From: a bacterium ADurb.Bin157
GTDB taxonomy: Bacteria; Muiribacteriota; Ozemobacteria; Ozemobacterales; Ozemobacteraceae
Direction of reading: 5' to 3'
Length of the DNA: 64,000 bases
NCBI GenBank assembly: GCA_002070375.1
Contig: MWDD01000011.1
Span: forward strand, 1-64,000
Shown here piece by piece: positions 41,999-50,460 of this stretch. Made by a program: the position numbers and the translations under genes. Under the pieces are notes generated by a model. The model was not told where the DNA came from, did no database searches, and worked only from the letters and a program-made list of their open reading frames with translations. The stretch's first letter is position 1; the number at the start of each line of letters is the position of its first letter.

Positions 41999-42706
41999 TT
42001 ATAAAAAGCTTTTAAATATGTTTATGGCTTTTGAGGCTAACTCGGGCAGTTTTTTTAAGTCGATGTAACCGTTGCACCTAAGGGCAAGCATATTTTTGGT
42101 GAAGTCTATTCTGTTGACTAATGTATCAATGAAATTTTCGACAAAATATTTACGCTTGTCAAAGTCCAGAAATTCGGTTGTTTCATTGGTATTGTCGCTT
42201 ACGACAACGAATTTTTCATTAAATTGAACGTCATCTGTAAAGTCTATTTGATTTTTATCATATTCCGGAGTTATAGAAACAACTAAATTTGCCAAAAAAC
42301 CTTTGTTTGCTTTGCTGTCTCTCATAAATTTATCGAGAGGATTAACGGCTCTGACAGAAAAATGTGGCAACGGTTCATTATGCATAACCGCGCATATCGT
42401 TTCGTCTTGGCTATTATTATTTTTTCCGGTTCTTGTTTGGTATCTGACTTCACAGATGAGAAGGGAAAATGAATCGCCGCGTTTTATCATGGCTCTTTTA
42501 ACACGGTGATTCATGCCTTCATTCAAAATTTTAGATTCGGATACGGCAAGAATATTTATAGCTTCGTCGTTTGATATGGACTCAAAGTCGTTTTTGGCAC
42601 TCATGGCCATAAACAATTGATCGCGTTTTTTTTCGGCTTTGAAACTCCAAAAAACAGCCAGCGCGAACAGAGAAACAAAAATAACAAAAAAATAGATAGC
42701 CGACAT
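41999..42706 (-). CDS. Membrane-anchored protein of unknown function
   Basis: A 235-aa protein with one N-terminal membrane segment (about 2-21, IYFFVIFVSLFALAVFW) and a soluble domain that is mixed alpha/beta with DEAINILAVSESKIL and a basic stretch (MNHRVKRAMIKRG). Start is ATG 42704-42706 with a GGAG ribosome site; the five-codon upstream GTG is less likely. I do not recognise the family. It lies in the fic-vWA accessory stretch. Confidence 0.6.
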   Translation of the reverse strand: MSAIYFFVIFVSLFALAVFWSFKAEKKRDQLFMAMSAKNDFESISNDEAINILAVSESKILNEGMNHRVKRAMIKRGDSFSLLICEVRYQTRTGKNNNSQDETICAVMHNEPLPHFSVRAVNPLDKFMRDSKANKGFLANLVVSITPEYDKNQIDFTDDVQFNEKFVVVSDNTNETTEFLDFDKRKYFVENFIDTLVNRIDFTKNMLALRCNGYIDLKKLPELASKAINIFKSFL

Positions 42707-42735
42707 AATTTTTCTCCACACAAAGATTAGAGTTT

Positions 42736-42750
42736 ATTATATCAAAATCT
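42736..42750 (-). promoter_or_regulatory. Extended -10 promoter
   Basis: AGATTTTGATATAAT on the minus strand, identical to the box before the phosphatase gene, precedes the 41999-42706 gene by a leader of about 25 nt. Confidence 0.5.
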
Positions 42751-42765
42751 TGTGCGTTTAACAGC

Positions 42766-43410
42766 TTATTTGCGTTTTTTGTAGTCTGCGCGTATTTTTT
42801 CGAAATGAGTTTCGTCGATTATTCCGCTTTTTCTGAAGTCTGAAACAGTATCGCTTAATGCGGAATAATTGATCATTGTGCCCTCGGTGTCTTGCAGGTA
42901 GTTAATGGCTCTGTCGTATTTTATTCCGATTCTTTCGGCGGACTTTACCGCATCGATATTGGCACCTAAAAATATGAATTCCCAGTTGTCTTCTTCTTGT
43001 TTCTTTTCGATTTTTGCTCTGACTTGATTGGCGGAGTACTCTCTGCTGGAGTTTTCTTCGCCGTCTGTGATAATCACGAACAGAACCTTTTTTGGGCGGC
43101 ATTCTTCGACAGTGTTCTGATGCGCGTTCTCGATTTTTGCGATTGTTATTCCGATTGCGTCGATTAATGCAGTGGAGCCCCCGGCAGAGTAGTCGCGTCT
43201 TGTCATGTTTTTGACGCCTTGGATGTCGGTTCGATCTTGAATGAGCTTGTAGTATGTGTCGAATAATACCGTAGTTACCAGGCACTCTCCGTCTTCTTCG
43301 CGTTGTTTGGTCAGCATCGAGTTGTATCCGCCGATGGTATCCGTTTCTTGTCCCGCCATAGAACCGCTTTTGTCGAGAATAAACACGAGTTCGGTTGTTT
43401 TTCTTCCCAT
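42766..43410 (-). CDS. von Willebrand factor A domain protein
   Basis: A 214-aa cytoplasmic protein made of one vWA domain. The metal (MIDAS) motif DxSxS is LDKSGSMAG (Asp near 13), with the Thr/Ser loop SAGGSTALIDAIG and the Asp of VIITDGEENSS. All MIDAS residues are present, so it should bind a divalent cation and a protein partner. It lies downstream of an HTH protein gene in the same direction. Similar stand-alone vWA proteins occur in stress and defence-type islands; the partner here is unknown. Confidence 0.9.
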   Translation of the reverse strand: MGRKTTELVFILDKSGSMAGQETDTIGGYNSMLTKQREEDGECLVTTVLFDTYYKLIQDRTDIQGVKNMTRRDYSAGGSTALIDAIGITIAKIENAHQNTVEECRPKKVLFVIITDGEENSSREYSANQVRAKIEKKQEEDNWEFIFLGANIDAVKSAERIGIKYDRAINYLQDTEGTMINYSALSDTVSDFRKSGIIDETHFEKIRADYKKRK

Positions 43411-43507
43411 TTCGCACCCTCCTATGTTTTTTGTTTTATCCTAATTTCAGAGTAACATTGGGATCGGGCGGGCGGGTCGCTTTTCAGGCGACATTTGATT
43501 ACTTATT

Positions 43508-43984
43508 TTATAGCAGCGACAGGTCGTATTTTAGAAGCACTTCGTTAATTTCAAATATGTCGTAAATTTTGTTCACAATGAAAAATTCGATAATAACATC
43601 AAATAATGCTGCCCGGGAAAGGGCGTATCCGGCCTTTTTCAGCAGAATTTCGGTTTCGTCGAGGGACAGTTTCAGTGCCAATGCGAATGCAATAACGGTG
43701 CGTTTGCTTGGCATGTAGTTTTCGTTGCTTCTAATTTTCGAAAAGAGTTTTCTGTCTACGTTTGCCTGTTTATAAACTTCGACTTCCGTCATGTTTTTGT
43801 CTTTTATAAGTTTGAGCAATGTCTGCGAAAATGGCTCGTCAAGATTTTCTATAAAGCTGTCGAGGGTTGAATTTTCGCATTTAAGGGTAAGTATTTCAGC
43901 ATAGTCATAATGAACAATTATGCTTGAGTAATTTTTTGCGATATATTTTTCAAGAGCATCAAACAGGTCGTTTTGTTTTGTCAT
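43508..43984 (-). CDS. HTH (XRE-like) protein paired with vWA gene
   Basis: A 158-aa protein. Residues about 55-120 form a helix-turn-helix of the XRE type ([69 protein letters not shown]). The N-terminal 50 and C-terminal 35 residues are helical without known motif. Similar HTH proteins are often encoded beside a stand-alone vWA protein. A promoter positions transcription at the ATG itself, suggesting a leaderless mRNA. Confidence 0.75.
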   Translation of the reverse strand: MTKQNDLFDALEKYIAKNYSSIIVHYDYAEILTLKCENSTLDSFIENLDEPFSQTLLKLIKDKNMTEVEVYKQANVDRKLFSKIRSNENYMPSKRTVIAFALALKLSLDETEILLKKAGYALSRAALFDVIIEFFIVNKIYDIFEINEVLLKYDLSLL

Positions 43985-43990
43985 ATTTTT

Positions 43991-44019
43991 AATATATCGA
44001 AACTTTTCATAAATTACAA
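43991..44019 (-). promoter_or_regulatory. Promoter placing start at the ATG of the HTH gene
   Basis: On the minus strand TTGTAA (44014-44019), a 17-nt spacer and TATATT (43991-43996) are followed by six bases and then the ATG at 43984. The predicted start is the A of the ATG. No ribosome site. Confidence 0.6.
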
Positions 44020-44067
44020 TGCTGTCTCATAAAATCGCTAATAATACAGATATTCAGTATTGAAACT

Positions 44068-44096
44068 TTGACATTTATATGTTTATAGATTAGCAT
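44068..44096 (+). promoter_or_regulatory. Promoter of DUF1538-PII operon
   Basis: A perfect TTGACA (44068-44073) and TAGCAT (44091-44096) at 17-nt spacing predict a start near 44103. This excludes the ATG at 44098 and supports the ATG at 44131. Confidence 0.65.
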
Positions 44097-44130
44097 TATG
44101 GGCATTAAAAAGAAATCAGGAGTCTTACGC

Positions 44131-46209
44131 ATGACACCCCTTAATAAGGCAAAAATACCATTTAAACCTGCTATGGTTATGGTAAAAGATTATATAAAAT
44201 CTAAACTGTCAGAGCAGGTTAAAGCTGTTGCGTTTATCATATTTTATCTTGTTGCCTTTAAAATAATAGTTTTGAATGCTCCGCCCGCCGACGCTCTTCA
44301 GGTTTCATTCGGCGTAGGTTTGGTCATTTTCGGGCTGGCCTTTTTTTTAGAGGGTCTTTTCTTGGGTTTAATGCCGTTAGGTGAGCGAGTCGGTATTCAG
44401 CTTCCTAAAAAAACAAACATTGCGGTGATTATGGGTTTTGGGCTTCTTTTGGGCTTGGGCGCTACTTTGGCAGAGCCTGCCATTGCTTCTCTCAGACTTG
44501 CGGGCGCAAACGTCACCCCCTGGGAGGCGCCTTTGTTGTACCGACTTCTTGAAATTGACACCAACAGTTTGTTGCTGGCGATTGGCGGAGGAGTGGGTGT
44601 TGCGGTTGCTTTTGGTATGGCCAGGTTTTATTTTGGCATTGGTATCAAACCCTTTATATATACTCTTGTGCCTCTTTTGGTGGGTTTTACCGCATGGTTT
44701 TCGCGAGACCCGAATTTATCAAAAATACTGAATCTTGCCTGGGATACGGGCGGTGTAACCACCGGTCCGGTTACGGTGCCTTTGGTGCTTGCGATGGGTA
44801 TTGGTATAAGTCATTCTGAAGGGAAGCAGGAAACGGGTGCTTCGGGGTTCGGCGTTGTCGCTCTTGCTTCGCTTTTTCCCGTAATCGGAGTTTTGGCACT
44901 TGGAGCATTTTTGAATCAAAGCACTCCTATGCCGTGTCAATCGGGTGAGTTTTTTGCCAAAGAGAACAGAGTTAACGCATTAACGCTTGTGAAAAACGAA
45001 AATGAGTTGATGAAAGTGGCTTTTCAGCGGGGTAATGAGGCTGCCAGAAAGGCATATTTCTACAACTCTGATAATTATGATGAAGCTCTTGTTAAATTAA
45101 CTGACGAAAAATATGTTACACAAATGTTAGGCGATATGTCGCTCTCTGAGTGGCTTACCAGAAAAGCGTCGTCAGAGGAGCGGGCCAAGCTTGCATTGTT
45201 AATGGCGGGTAAAACCGGAAAACCGATCAAATCGAATTTGATAATAGACCAAGTGCTTAAAAATGAGTCCATATTAGCATTTAGAGCTGTTGTTCCACTT
45301 GTTTTACTGCTTGTGGCGGTGTTGGTGTTTATGCTGAAAGACAAACCTAAAAAAATTGATGAGGTCGTATTGGGCATCGCATTCACTTTAATCGGAATGA
45401 CTATCCTGACCAGCGGCATCAGGTTGGGGTTGGCACCGCTCGGAGATCAGGTGGGAAGGCCACTTCCCCAAGTATTTAGAAGTGAGACACACGAAGAGGG
45501 CAGAATAATATTGGAGCCGTTTGACGAAAAATGCGTTACGAGTGCATTTAATCAAAACGGAGTATTAGAGAAGTATTTTACCGTAAAAGACGGTAATGGC
45601 AAATTACAGCATGTTAAGTTTGAGCCTGAGCGTTTTGACAGGGTTGCGCAGCGATACGAGCATATTGTCGAGCGGCCGCCTTTGTTCGGGCCTGAATTAA
45701 CTTTGGTGGGAATCGGATTGGTGTTTTTGTTTGCGTTTGGTATGGGTTATGGTTCGACGATAGCAGAACCGGCTTTGAGTGCGCTCGGAACAACCGTTGA
45801 AGAGATCTCGGTAGGAACGATCAAACGAAAGAGCGTTGTAAATACAGTTTCTTTGGGGGTTGGTATTGGTTTATTGGTGGGTGTTGCGCGAATACTTTAC
45901 AACATACCGATGATTTGGTTTCTCGCTCCGTCATATTTAGCATTACTTGTATTGACTTGGTTTAACGACGAGAGCTTTGCCGGAATAGCCTGGGATTCGG
46001 GCGGCGTGACCACAGGCCCTATAACTGTGCCTTTGGTTCTTTCGATGGGGTTGGGCATCGGCGGAGAGCTGAATGTTGTTGATGGGTTTGGTATAGTTGC
46101 TATGGCGTCGGTTTTTCCCATATTGACCATGTTGGTATTCGGGATTAGCGTCAAAATTAAACAAAAACGCCTTTTGATCGCCTCAATGGAGGGTGAAAAT
46201 GAAAACTGA
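44131..46209 (+). CDS. Two-domain DUF1538 membrane protein
   Basis: From ATG 44131 (AGGAG ribosome site) the protein has 692 aa and is an internal duplication of the DUF1538 membrane domain. The halves share several marks: GLFLGLMPLGERVG and GIRLGLAPLGDQVG, GLGATLAEPAIASL and GYGSTIAEPALSAL, and WDTGGVTTGPVTVPLVLAMG and WDSGGVTTGPITVPLVLSMG. About a dozen membrane segments are expected, with a soluble loop between halves (about 280-390) and another at 455-525. The repeated WDxGGVTTGP motif with Asp suggests a transport site. Function unknown; its 3' end overlaps the P-II-like gene. Confidence 0.85.
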   Translation: MTPLNKAKIPFKPAMVMVKDYIKSKLSEQVKAVAFIIFYLVAFKIIVLNAPPADALQVSFGVGLVIFGLAFFLEGLFLGLMPLGERVGIQLPKKTNIAVIMGFGLLLGLGATLAEPAIASLRLAGANVTPWEAPLLYRLLEIDTNSLLLAIGGGVGVAVAFGMARFYFGIGIKPFIYTLVPLLVGFTAWFSRDPNLSKILNLAWDTGGVTTGPVTVPLVLAMGIGISHSEGKQETGASGFGVVALASLFPVIGVLALGAFLNQSTPMPCQSGEFFAKENRVNALTLVKNENELMKVAFQRGNEAARKAYFYNSDNYDEALVKLTDEKYVTQMLGDMSLSEWLTRKASSEERAKLALLMAGKTGKPIKSNLIIDQVLKNESILAFRAVVPLVLLLVAVLVFMLKDKPKKIDEVVLGIAFTLIGMTILTSGIRLGLAPLGDQVGRPLPQVFRSETHEEGRIILEPFDEKCVTSAFNQNGVLEKYFTVKDGNGKLQHVKFEPERFDRVAQRYEHIVERPPLFGPELTLVGIGLVFLFAFGMGYGSTIAEPALSALGTTVEEISVGTIKRKSVVNTVSLGVGIGLLVGVARILYNIPMIWFLAPSYLALLVLTWFNDESFAGIAWDSGGVTTGPITVPLVLSMGLGIGGELNVVDGFGIVAMASVFPILTMLVFGISVKIKQKRLLIASMEGENEN

Positions 46210-47320
46210 CAAAATGCAGCAAGCTACAAGAGTAACCTTGATGATACACCGGGGTCTTACCGAAAAGGCCATAAATTTGTTGACCAAACTGGGTTTGAAT
46301 TTTGTAATAGTCGAAAACGCCAGGTGTGTGAGACAAAATGTGTATGCGAGCCGCTGGGGGTTTGCGAGACTTAAGGTTGAGCTGATTGATACGCCCACAG
46401 ATATAATTCGATTCGCAGTGAGCAAGGACTGCTCTGATTGCATACTTTGCAAGCTTATAAAAGATCTTGAATTAAAGACGCCGGGGCGTGGAGCTGTGTA
46501 TTCACAAAATCTATTGCAAAGTTCAGCTCAAGAGATACAAAAACCGGAAATAGAACAGGGAAAACCCGAACAGCTTCTTAATGATTTGACGCTCATAACC
46601 GGTATTCAGTCGAAGTCGGGCAGCAGTGAAAACTTGTCAAGAACCGCTTTAAAGCTCGGAGCAGGAGTGCCTGTGGTTGGGCTCGGGCTGGGAGCCGGTT
46701 TTAGGGATCGGTTGGGGTTATTGAGAATAACCATATCTCCCGAAAAAGAAATAGTTTATTTGATGGTGCCCAGCCACGATGCTAAAGGTTTGCAGAATCT
46801 TTTGATTGATGAGGGGCAGCTTGACAGGCCTGACGGAGGCTTTTTGTATCAGACCCCTATTCGCGCGGGCATGGTTGATCCGCTGCTCAGAATAGGTCAT
46901 CAAGAGCACGCGGCGAGTATAGAACAGATAATTGCAGCCATAGACGACCTTAAAAAAAGCACTGCGTGGCGAAAAAGAATTTTTGGAGTTGAGGACTCTT
47001 CAAAAACAACTAACAAAAAAGGCATTACCCATAATGAGCTTAGTTTCGTGTGTCATGACGATTATGGCGATGAATTGATGCAAGCGGCCATAGAAGGCGG
47101 CGCGCAAGGCGCGACAATGAAAAAAGTCAGAATGTTATCCTTGCAGGGTGAAGAAGCAGGCCACAGTATTCCTTGCGCACAAGGCATAATATGCCTTCAG
47201 GCAGACAAGTCAGATGCGGTTATTAGCGCCATATTGGCAAAGGCTGACGAATTAGGCGACAAAAATATTGTGGTTCAATCTATTGAAGCCGGTTCGATTT
47301 TTACGCATAAAAGAAGCTGA
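46199..47320 (+). CDS. Multi-domain P-II-like regulator
   Basis: A 373-aa protein built of ferredoxin-like P-II (GlnB-superfamily) units: about 8-85 (RVTLMIHRGLTEKAINLLTKLG), a central degenerate one (about 180-245, LLRITISPEKEIVYLMVPSH) and about 285-370 (LSFVCHDDYGDELMQAAIEGGAQGATM). Canonical P-II proteins are trimers of single domains of about 112 aa; here the units are fused. The ATG has GGAGG six bases upstream and overlaps the DUF1538 gene by 11 nt, so it probably regulates that membrane protein, as GlnK regulates AmtB. A terminator overlaps its stop. Confidence 0.75.
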   Translation: MKTDKMQQATRVTLMIHRGLTEKAINLLTKLGLNFVIVENARCVRQNVYASRWGFARLKVELIDTPTDIIRFAVSKDCSDCILCKLIKDLELKTPGRGAVYSQNLLQSSAQEIQKPEIEQGKPEQLLNDLTLITGIQSKSGSSENLSRTALKLGAGVPVVGLGLGAGFRDRLGLLRITISPEKEIVYLMVPSHDAKGLQNLLIDEGQLDRPDGGFLYQTPIRAGMVDPLLRIGHQEHAASIEQIIAAIDDLKKSTAWRKRIFGVEDSSKTTNKKGITHNELSFVCHDDYGDELMQAAIEGGAQGATMKKVRMLSLQGEEAGHSIPCAQGIICLQADKSDAVISAILAKADELGDKNIVVQSIEAGSIFTHKRS

Positions 47321-47343
47321 GCCGGGTTTTTCGGCTCAGCTTT
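47316..47343 (+). terminator. Terminator after P-II-like gene
   Basis: Stem GCTGAGCCG (47316-47324) / CGGCTCAGC (47332-47340), 7-nt loop, then TTT. The stop codon lies inside the stem. Confidence 0.75.
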
Positions 47344-47362
47344 GTTTGGTTGTAAGAACTAA

Positions 47363-47965
47363 TTATTTAAAAATTTTCAGTCTTTCCGAAATTGGCATGA
47401 ACTCTTTGTCGCCTGCCGGTGCAGAGGGTTTTCCGAATGGCATTTGAGCTATAAGACGCCAGCTTTCGGGAAGTTTCCATTCTGATTTTACCGCGTTGTC
47501 AATTACAGGGTTGTAGTGCTGTAATGAGGCTCCGAGGCCTTCGTCCGAGAGAGCTGTCCAGACGACATGCTGAAGCATGCCCGCAGAGTGGTCTGAAAAC
47601 ATCGGGAAAGCGTCTTTATAAGAGGGGAACTGTTCTTGAAGACCCTTTATGACGTTCATGTCTTCAAAGAAGAGAACTGAGGCGTAACCGCATTTAAAGG
47701 TGTTGTTTACTTTATCTTCGGTCGCGCCAAACTTATCGGCGGGAACAATTTTGCGCAGCTCATCTTTAACGATTTCCCAAAGTCTGTCGTGCTGTTTTCC
47801 GAATAACAGAACAACTCTTGAGCTTTGAGAGTTGAATGCTGATGGTGTGTGTTTTACCGCTTCTGTTATAATTTCTGTAATTTTATCGTCGGTCAAGGGA
47901 GATTCTTTTGTTATTGAATAGCAGGTTCTTCTTGATTTTACCGCTTCTAAAAATGATTTTTTCAT
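47363..47965 (-). CDS. Nitroreductase family protein (Frm2/Hbn1-like)
   Basis: A 200-aa flavoprotein of the nitroreductase fold, likely FMN-dependent. N-terminal SRRTCYSITKESPLTDDKITEIITEAVKHTPSAFNSQSSRVVLLFG is the family signature with the Arg/Ser phosphate-binding residues. The central DHSAGMLQHVVWTAL and C-terminal MPFGKPSAPAGDKEFMPI fit the subgroup that includes yeast Frm2 and many fermenters. GGAGG precedes the ATG. Substrate unknown. Single gene, convergent with the P-II operon. Confidence 0.92.
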   Translation of the reverse strand: MKKSFLEAVKSRRTCYSITKESPLTDDKITEIITEAVKHTPSAFNSQSSRVVLLFGKQHDRLWEIVKDELRKIVPADKFGATEDKVNNTFKCGYASVLFFEDMNVIKGLQEQFPSYKDAFPMFSDHSAGMLQHVVWTALSDEGLGASLQHYNPVIDNAVKSEWKLPESWRLIAQMPFGKPSAPAGDKEFMPISERLKIFK

Positions 47966-48052
47966 CTTTTTCCTCCGAGTTTGTTATTTTGCGTAATCAT
48001 ACAAAGTATACAGGTTAAGCAATTAAATATCCAGCCGGACTGTTTTTATAAT

Positions 48053-48081
48053 TTGCAAAAATAATGAGAAATATGTATACT
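48053..48081 (+). promoter_or_regulatory. Promoter of small ORF 48128
   Basis: TTGCAA (48053-48058) and TATACT (48076-48081), 17-nt spacing, predict a start near 48088, 40 nt before the ATG. Confidence 0.6.
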
Positions 48082-48127
48082 AAAGTTGTGTAGTCCTTTT
48101 AAAAGTTGTGAAAGGATTTGTTGTATC

Positions 48128-48313
48128 ATGAAGACAGAGAATCAAAAAAAACCTGAGACGGATGCCCAAAAAAAGAAGAACAACGACAACGAAAAAATTA
48201 GAAATGAATCAAACAGAAAATGGTTGCCCTCTTCAGACAAACTTTATATTTTCAAAAGAGCTTCGTTTGATTCGTCTTTGATTCAGTGTATTTATCTCAG
48301 CGAAAAAGCTTAA
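48128..48313 (+). CDS. Small basic protein, unknown
   Basis: A 61-aa, highly charged protein (MKTENQKKPETDAQKKKNN and so on), rich in Lys, Asn and Asp, with a short hydrophobic end (SSLIQCIYLSEKA). An AAAGGA ribosome site and a good promoter upstream support expression. It ends 10 nt before the convergent serine dehydratase stop. Family unknown. Confidence 0.5.
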   Translation: MKTENQKKPETDAQKKKNNDNEKIRNESNRKWLPSSDKLYIFKRASFDSSLIQCIYLSEKA

Positions 48314-48322
48314 ATATTAAGA

Positions 48323-49579
48323 TTATTTAGGTTTAAGCTGACATTCGCTTGTTAAGGCAGGCGAGCGTCGTCCCATTTGAATAAAGTTTTTTGCCAAGCC
48401 GCCCTCGCTTGTTTCTTTATAAAGAGAAGGCAGGTCGTGGCCCGTTTCTTTCATGACGCTCACAACTTTATCGAAAGAAACCCGGTGTATACCGTCTGTA
48501 AAAGACGAAAAAAGGTTGGCATCCAAAGCTCTTGCGGCGGCGTATGCGTTTCTTTCTATGCATGGAATTTGTACGAGACCGCAAACCGGGTCGCAGGTCA
48601 TGCCTAAGTGATGTTCTAATGCCATTTCTGCCGCATATTCAATTTGTGCGGGGCTGCCTCCGAATAATTGGCTCGCGGCTGCCGCCGCCATAGCGCACGC
48701 GACTCCTATTTCGCCCTGACAGCCTACTTCGGCACCCGAAACAGAGGCATTGGTTTTTACAACGTTTCCGAATAAGCCGGCGGTCGCTAAAGCACGCAAT
48801 ATTTTAATATCGCTGAAATCTCTGCTTTTTTTAAAATGATATAAAACTGCCGGAAGCACGCCACATGAGCCACAGGTTGGCGCTGTAACTATTTTTCCGC
48901 CCGATGCGTTTTCTTCGCTTACGGCCAACGCATAAGAAAATACCAAACCGCGAGATTTTATATTGTCTTTTGAACCGCCTGCACGAACATAAAAGGTGGC
49001 GGCCCTTCTGCGAAGATTAGTGGGGCCGGGCAAAACGCCTTCTTCTTGAAGACCCCTCTCAATAGCCTCTTGCATTGTTTTCCAGACTTCAGCGAGGTAG
49101 TCCCAGATGTCAAATTCTTCACATTCTTTAACGTATTCCCAAAAGTTTTTGCCCGTGCATTCGCACCATTCGAGCAGCTCTTCCATTGTTGTCATTTTGT
49201 AAATTGGCTTGCTTTCGTCGCCAATTACTCCGGTTTCGTCTGCCAATGTGCCGCCGCCGATGCTGTATACTACCCAGCGCCCAATTTCGTTATTATCGCT
49301 GTCTATGGCATTAAAAGTCATTGCGTTAGGGTGAAAAGGCAAGACTATTCTTGGTTCCCAGAATATTTTAGTAGGTGCAACGGGATTTAAAACTGACAAG
49401 ATCGCGGCGTCGGTCAAGTGCCCTTTGCCGGTTGCCGCGAGGCTTCCAAAGAGTGTTACGTGAAATTCGGCGGCGTTTGGGTATTTGTGTGAAAAAATCT
49501 CTGCCGCTTTTTTGGGGCCCATGGTGTGGCTGCTTGAAGGTCCGTTGCCTATTCTGAATATTTCTTTTATTGATCTCAC
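48323..49579 (-). CDS. sdaA: L-serine dehydratase, iron-sulphur type, single chain
   Basis: The enzyme converts L-serine to pyruvate and ammonia using a [4Fe-4S] cluster. From GTG 49577-49579 (AAAGGA upstream) it has 418 aa with the N-terminal SDH_beta part (GNGPSSSHTMGPKKAAEIF) and the catalytic alpha part. Cluster-site segments: APTCGSCGVLPA, SGAEVGCQGEIGVACAMAAA and MTCDPVCGLVQIPCIERN. The 23-codon upstream extension to an ATG is not supported by a ribosome site. An oxygen-sensitive enzyme, consistent with anaerobic amino acid fermentation. Confidence 0.94.
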   Translation of the reverse strand: MRSIKEIFRIGNGPSSSHTMGPKKAAEIFSHKYPNAAEFHVTLFGSLAATGKGHLTDAAILSVLNPVAPTKIFWEPRIVLPFHPNAMTFNAIDSDNNEIGRWVVYSIGGGTLADETGVIGDESKPIYKMTTMEELLEWCECTGKNFWEYVKECEEFDIWDYLAEVWKTMQEAIERGLQEEGVLPGPTNLRRRAATFYVRAGGSKDNIKSRGLVFSYALAVSEENASGGKIVTAPTCGSCGVLPAVLYHFKKSRDFSDIKILRALATAGLFGNVVKTNASVSGAEVGCQGEIGVACAMAAAAASQLFGGSPAQIEYAAEMALEHHLGMTCDPVCGLVQIPCIERNAYAAARALDANLFSSFTDGIHRVSFDKVVSVMKETGHDLPSLYKETSEGGLAKNFIQMGRRSPALTSECQLKPK

Positions 49580-49719
49580 CGGTTTTTCCTTTAATAATTC
49601 GCTATTAAGGGCAATTATAACGAAACCCCCATTTAAGGTCAACGACAAACCTTTTATATTTGTAAAAACTTTGATAGAATGAAATTGTGTGCACTAAGCT
49701 TTGTTAACGGAGAGAAACG

Positions 49720-50373
49720 GTGAAAAGAATTATTTGGATAATCATATTTGTAGGGCTTTGCGCGGTTTTGTCGGCTAAAAACGAAATCAAACTGAACGGT
49801 GCCGAAATAAAAAATTTGAATATTTTTTTCAGTAACTTTTCAGAGGCACATGTGACAAGCTTTGACGAAAACAGTTTAAATGACCTTATTTTACTTAAAT
49901 TTGGTATTAGGCATGTATATATAAACAAATTTTCGATTTTAAAAGACTCACACGATAATCTGCTTAAGGTTGTGCCGATGGGGCTTATAGATGCCGCAAC
50001 AGAAAAGTATTTTGGTAAAAAGGTTTTATCGAACAGAAAAAAAGAATATTTAACACCCGTTGCCGATTCCGATTCAAATGTTTTTTCGAGAGTCACTTCT
50101 TTACACGACAATCAGAACGGCACTTACACCGCTTACGGTGTAATCTATTCGGGCGTTTCTGCTTTGCTGAGAGACCCGTATGAGCCATCGACCGATCTTG
50201 ATAAAGCAAATGATGAGTTCAGTGCCGACGCGGATTTTGTTGCCGTAATCAAAAAGTCAGAAATTAACATAACCCGATATATCATTCTAAAATATGAAGT
50301 AATCTCAAGATACTCAACAGAAGACACTTTTAGTGATGGTTCGGCAACAAATTTCGAGCTGCTTCTTGACTGA
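49720..50373 (+). CDS. Exported protein of unknown function
   Basis: A 217-aa protein with a signal peptide (about 1-19, IIWIIIFVGLCAVLSA). The mature part is alpha/beta with a basic core and many Asn/Asp; no recognised motif. Start is GTG at 49720 with CGGAGAG upstream. Twenty-one bases separate its stop from the next open frame, so it may be cotranscribed with the AMMECR1 gene. Family unknown. Confidence 0.6.
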   Translation: MKRIIWIIIFVGLCAVLSAKNEIKLNGAEIKNLNIFFSNFSEAHVTSFDENSLNDLILLKFGIRHVYINKFSILKDSHDNLLKVVPMGLIDAATEKYFGKKVLSNRKKEYLTPVADSDSNVFSRVTSLHDNQNGTYTAYGVIYSGVSALLRDPYEPSTDLDKANDEFSADADFVAVIKKSEINITRYIILKYEVISRYSTEDTFSDGSATNFELLLD

Positions 50374-50460
50374 TTATCGGTTTAAACTGTTCATATGAAT
50401 AAACGATTATATTTAATAAGTATTGCGTTGATTCTTTTTTTTCAAATTGGAGGTAATTCT

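Noticed and set aside
43440-43507. Short hairpin GTCGC/GCGAC after the HTH gene as a terminator
   Set aside because: Five-base stem and no T-tract.
50395-50460. Signal-peptide-like extension of the AMMECR1 fusion
   Set aside because: A strong TTGGAGG sits just before GTG 50461 and the protein family is cytoplasmic; some doubt remains.
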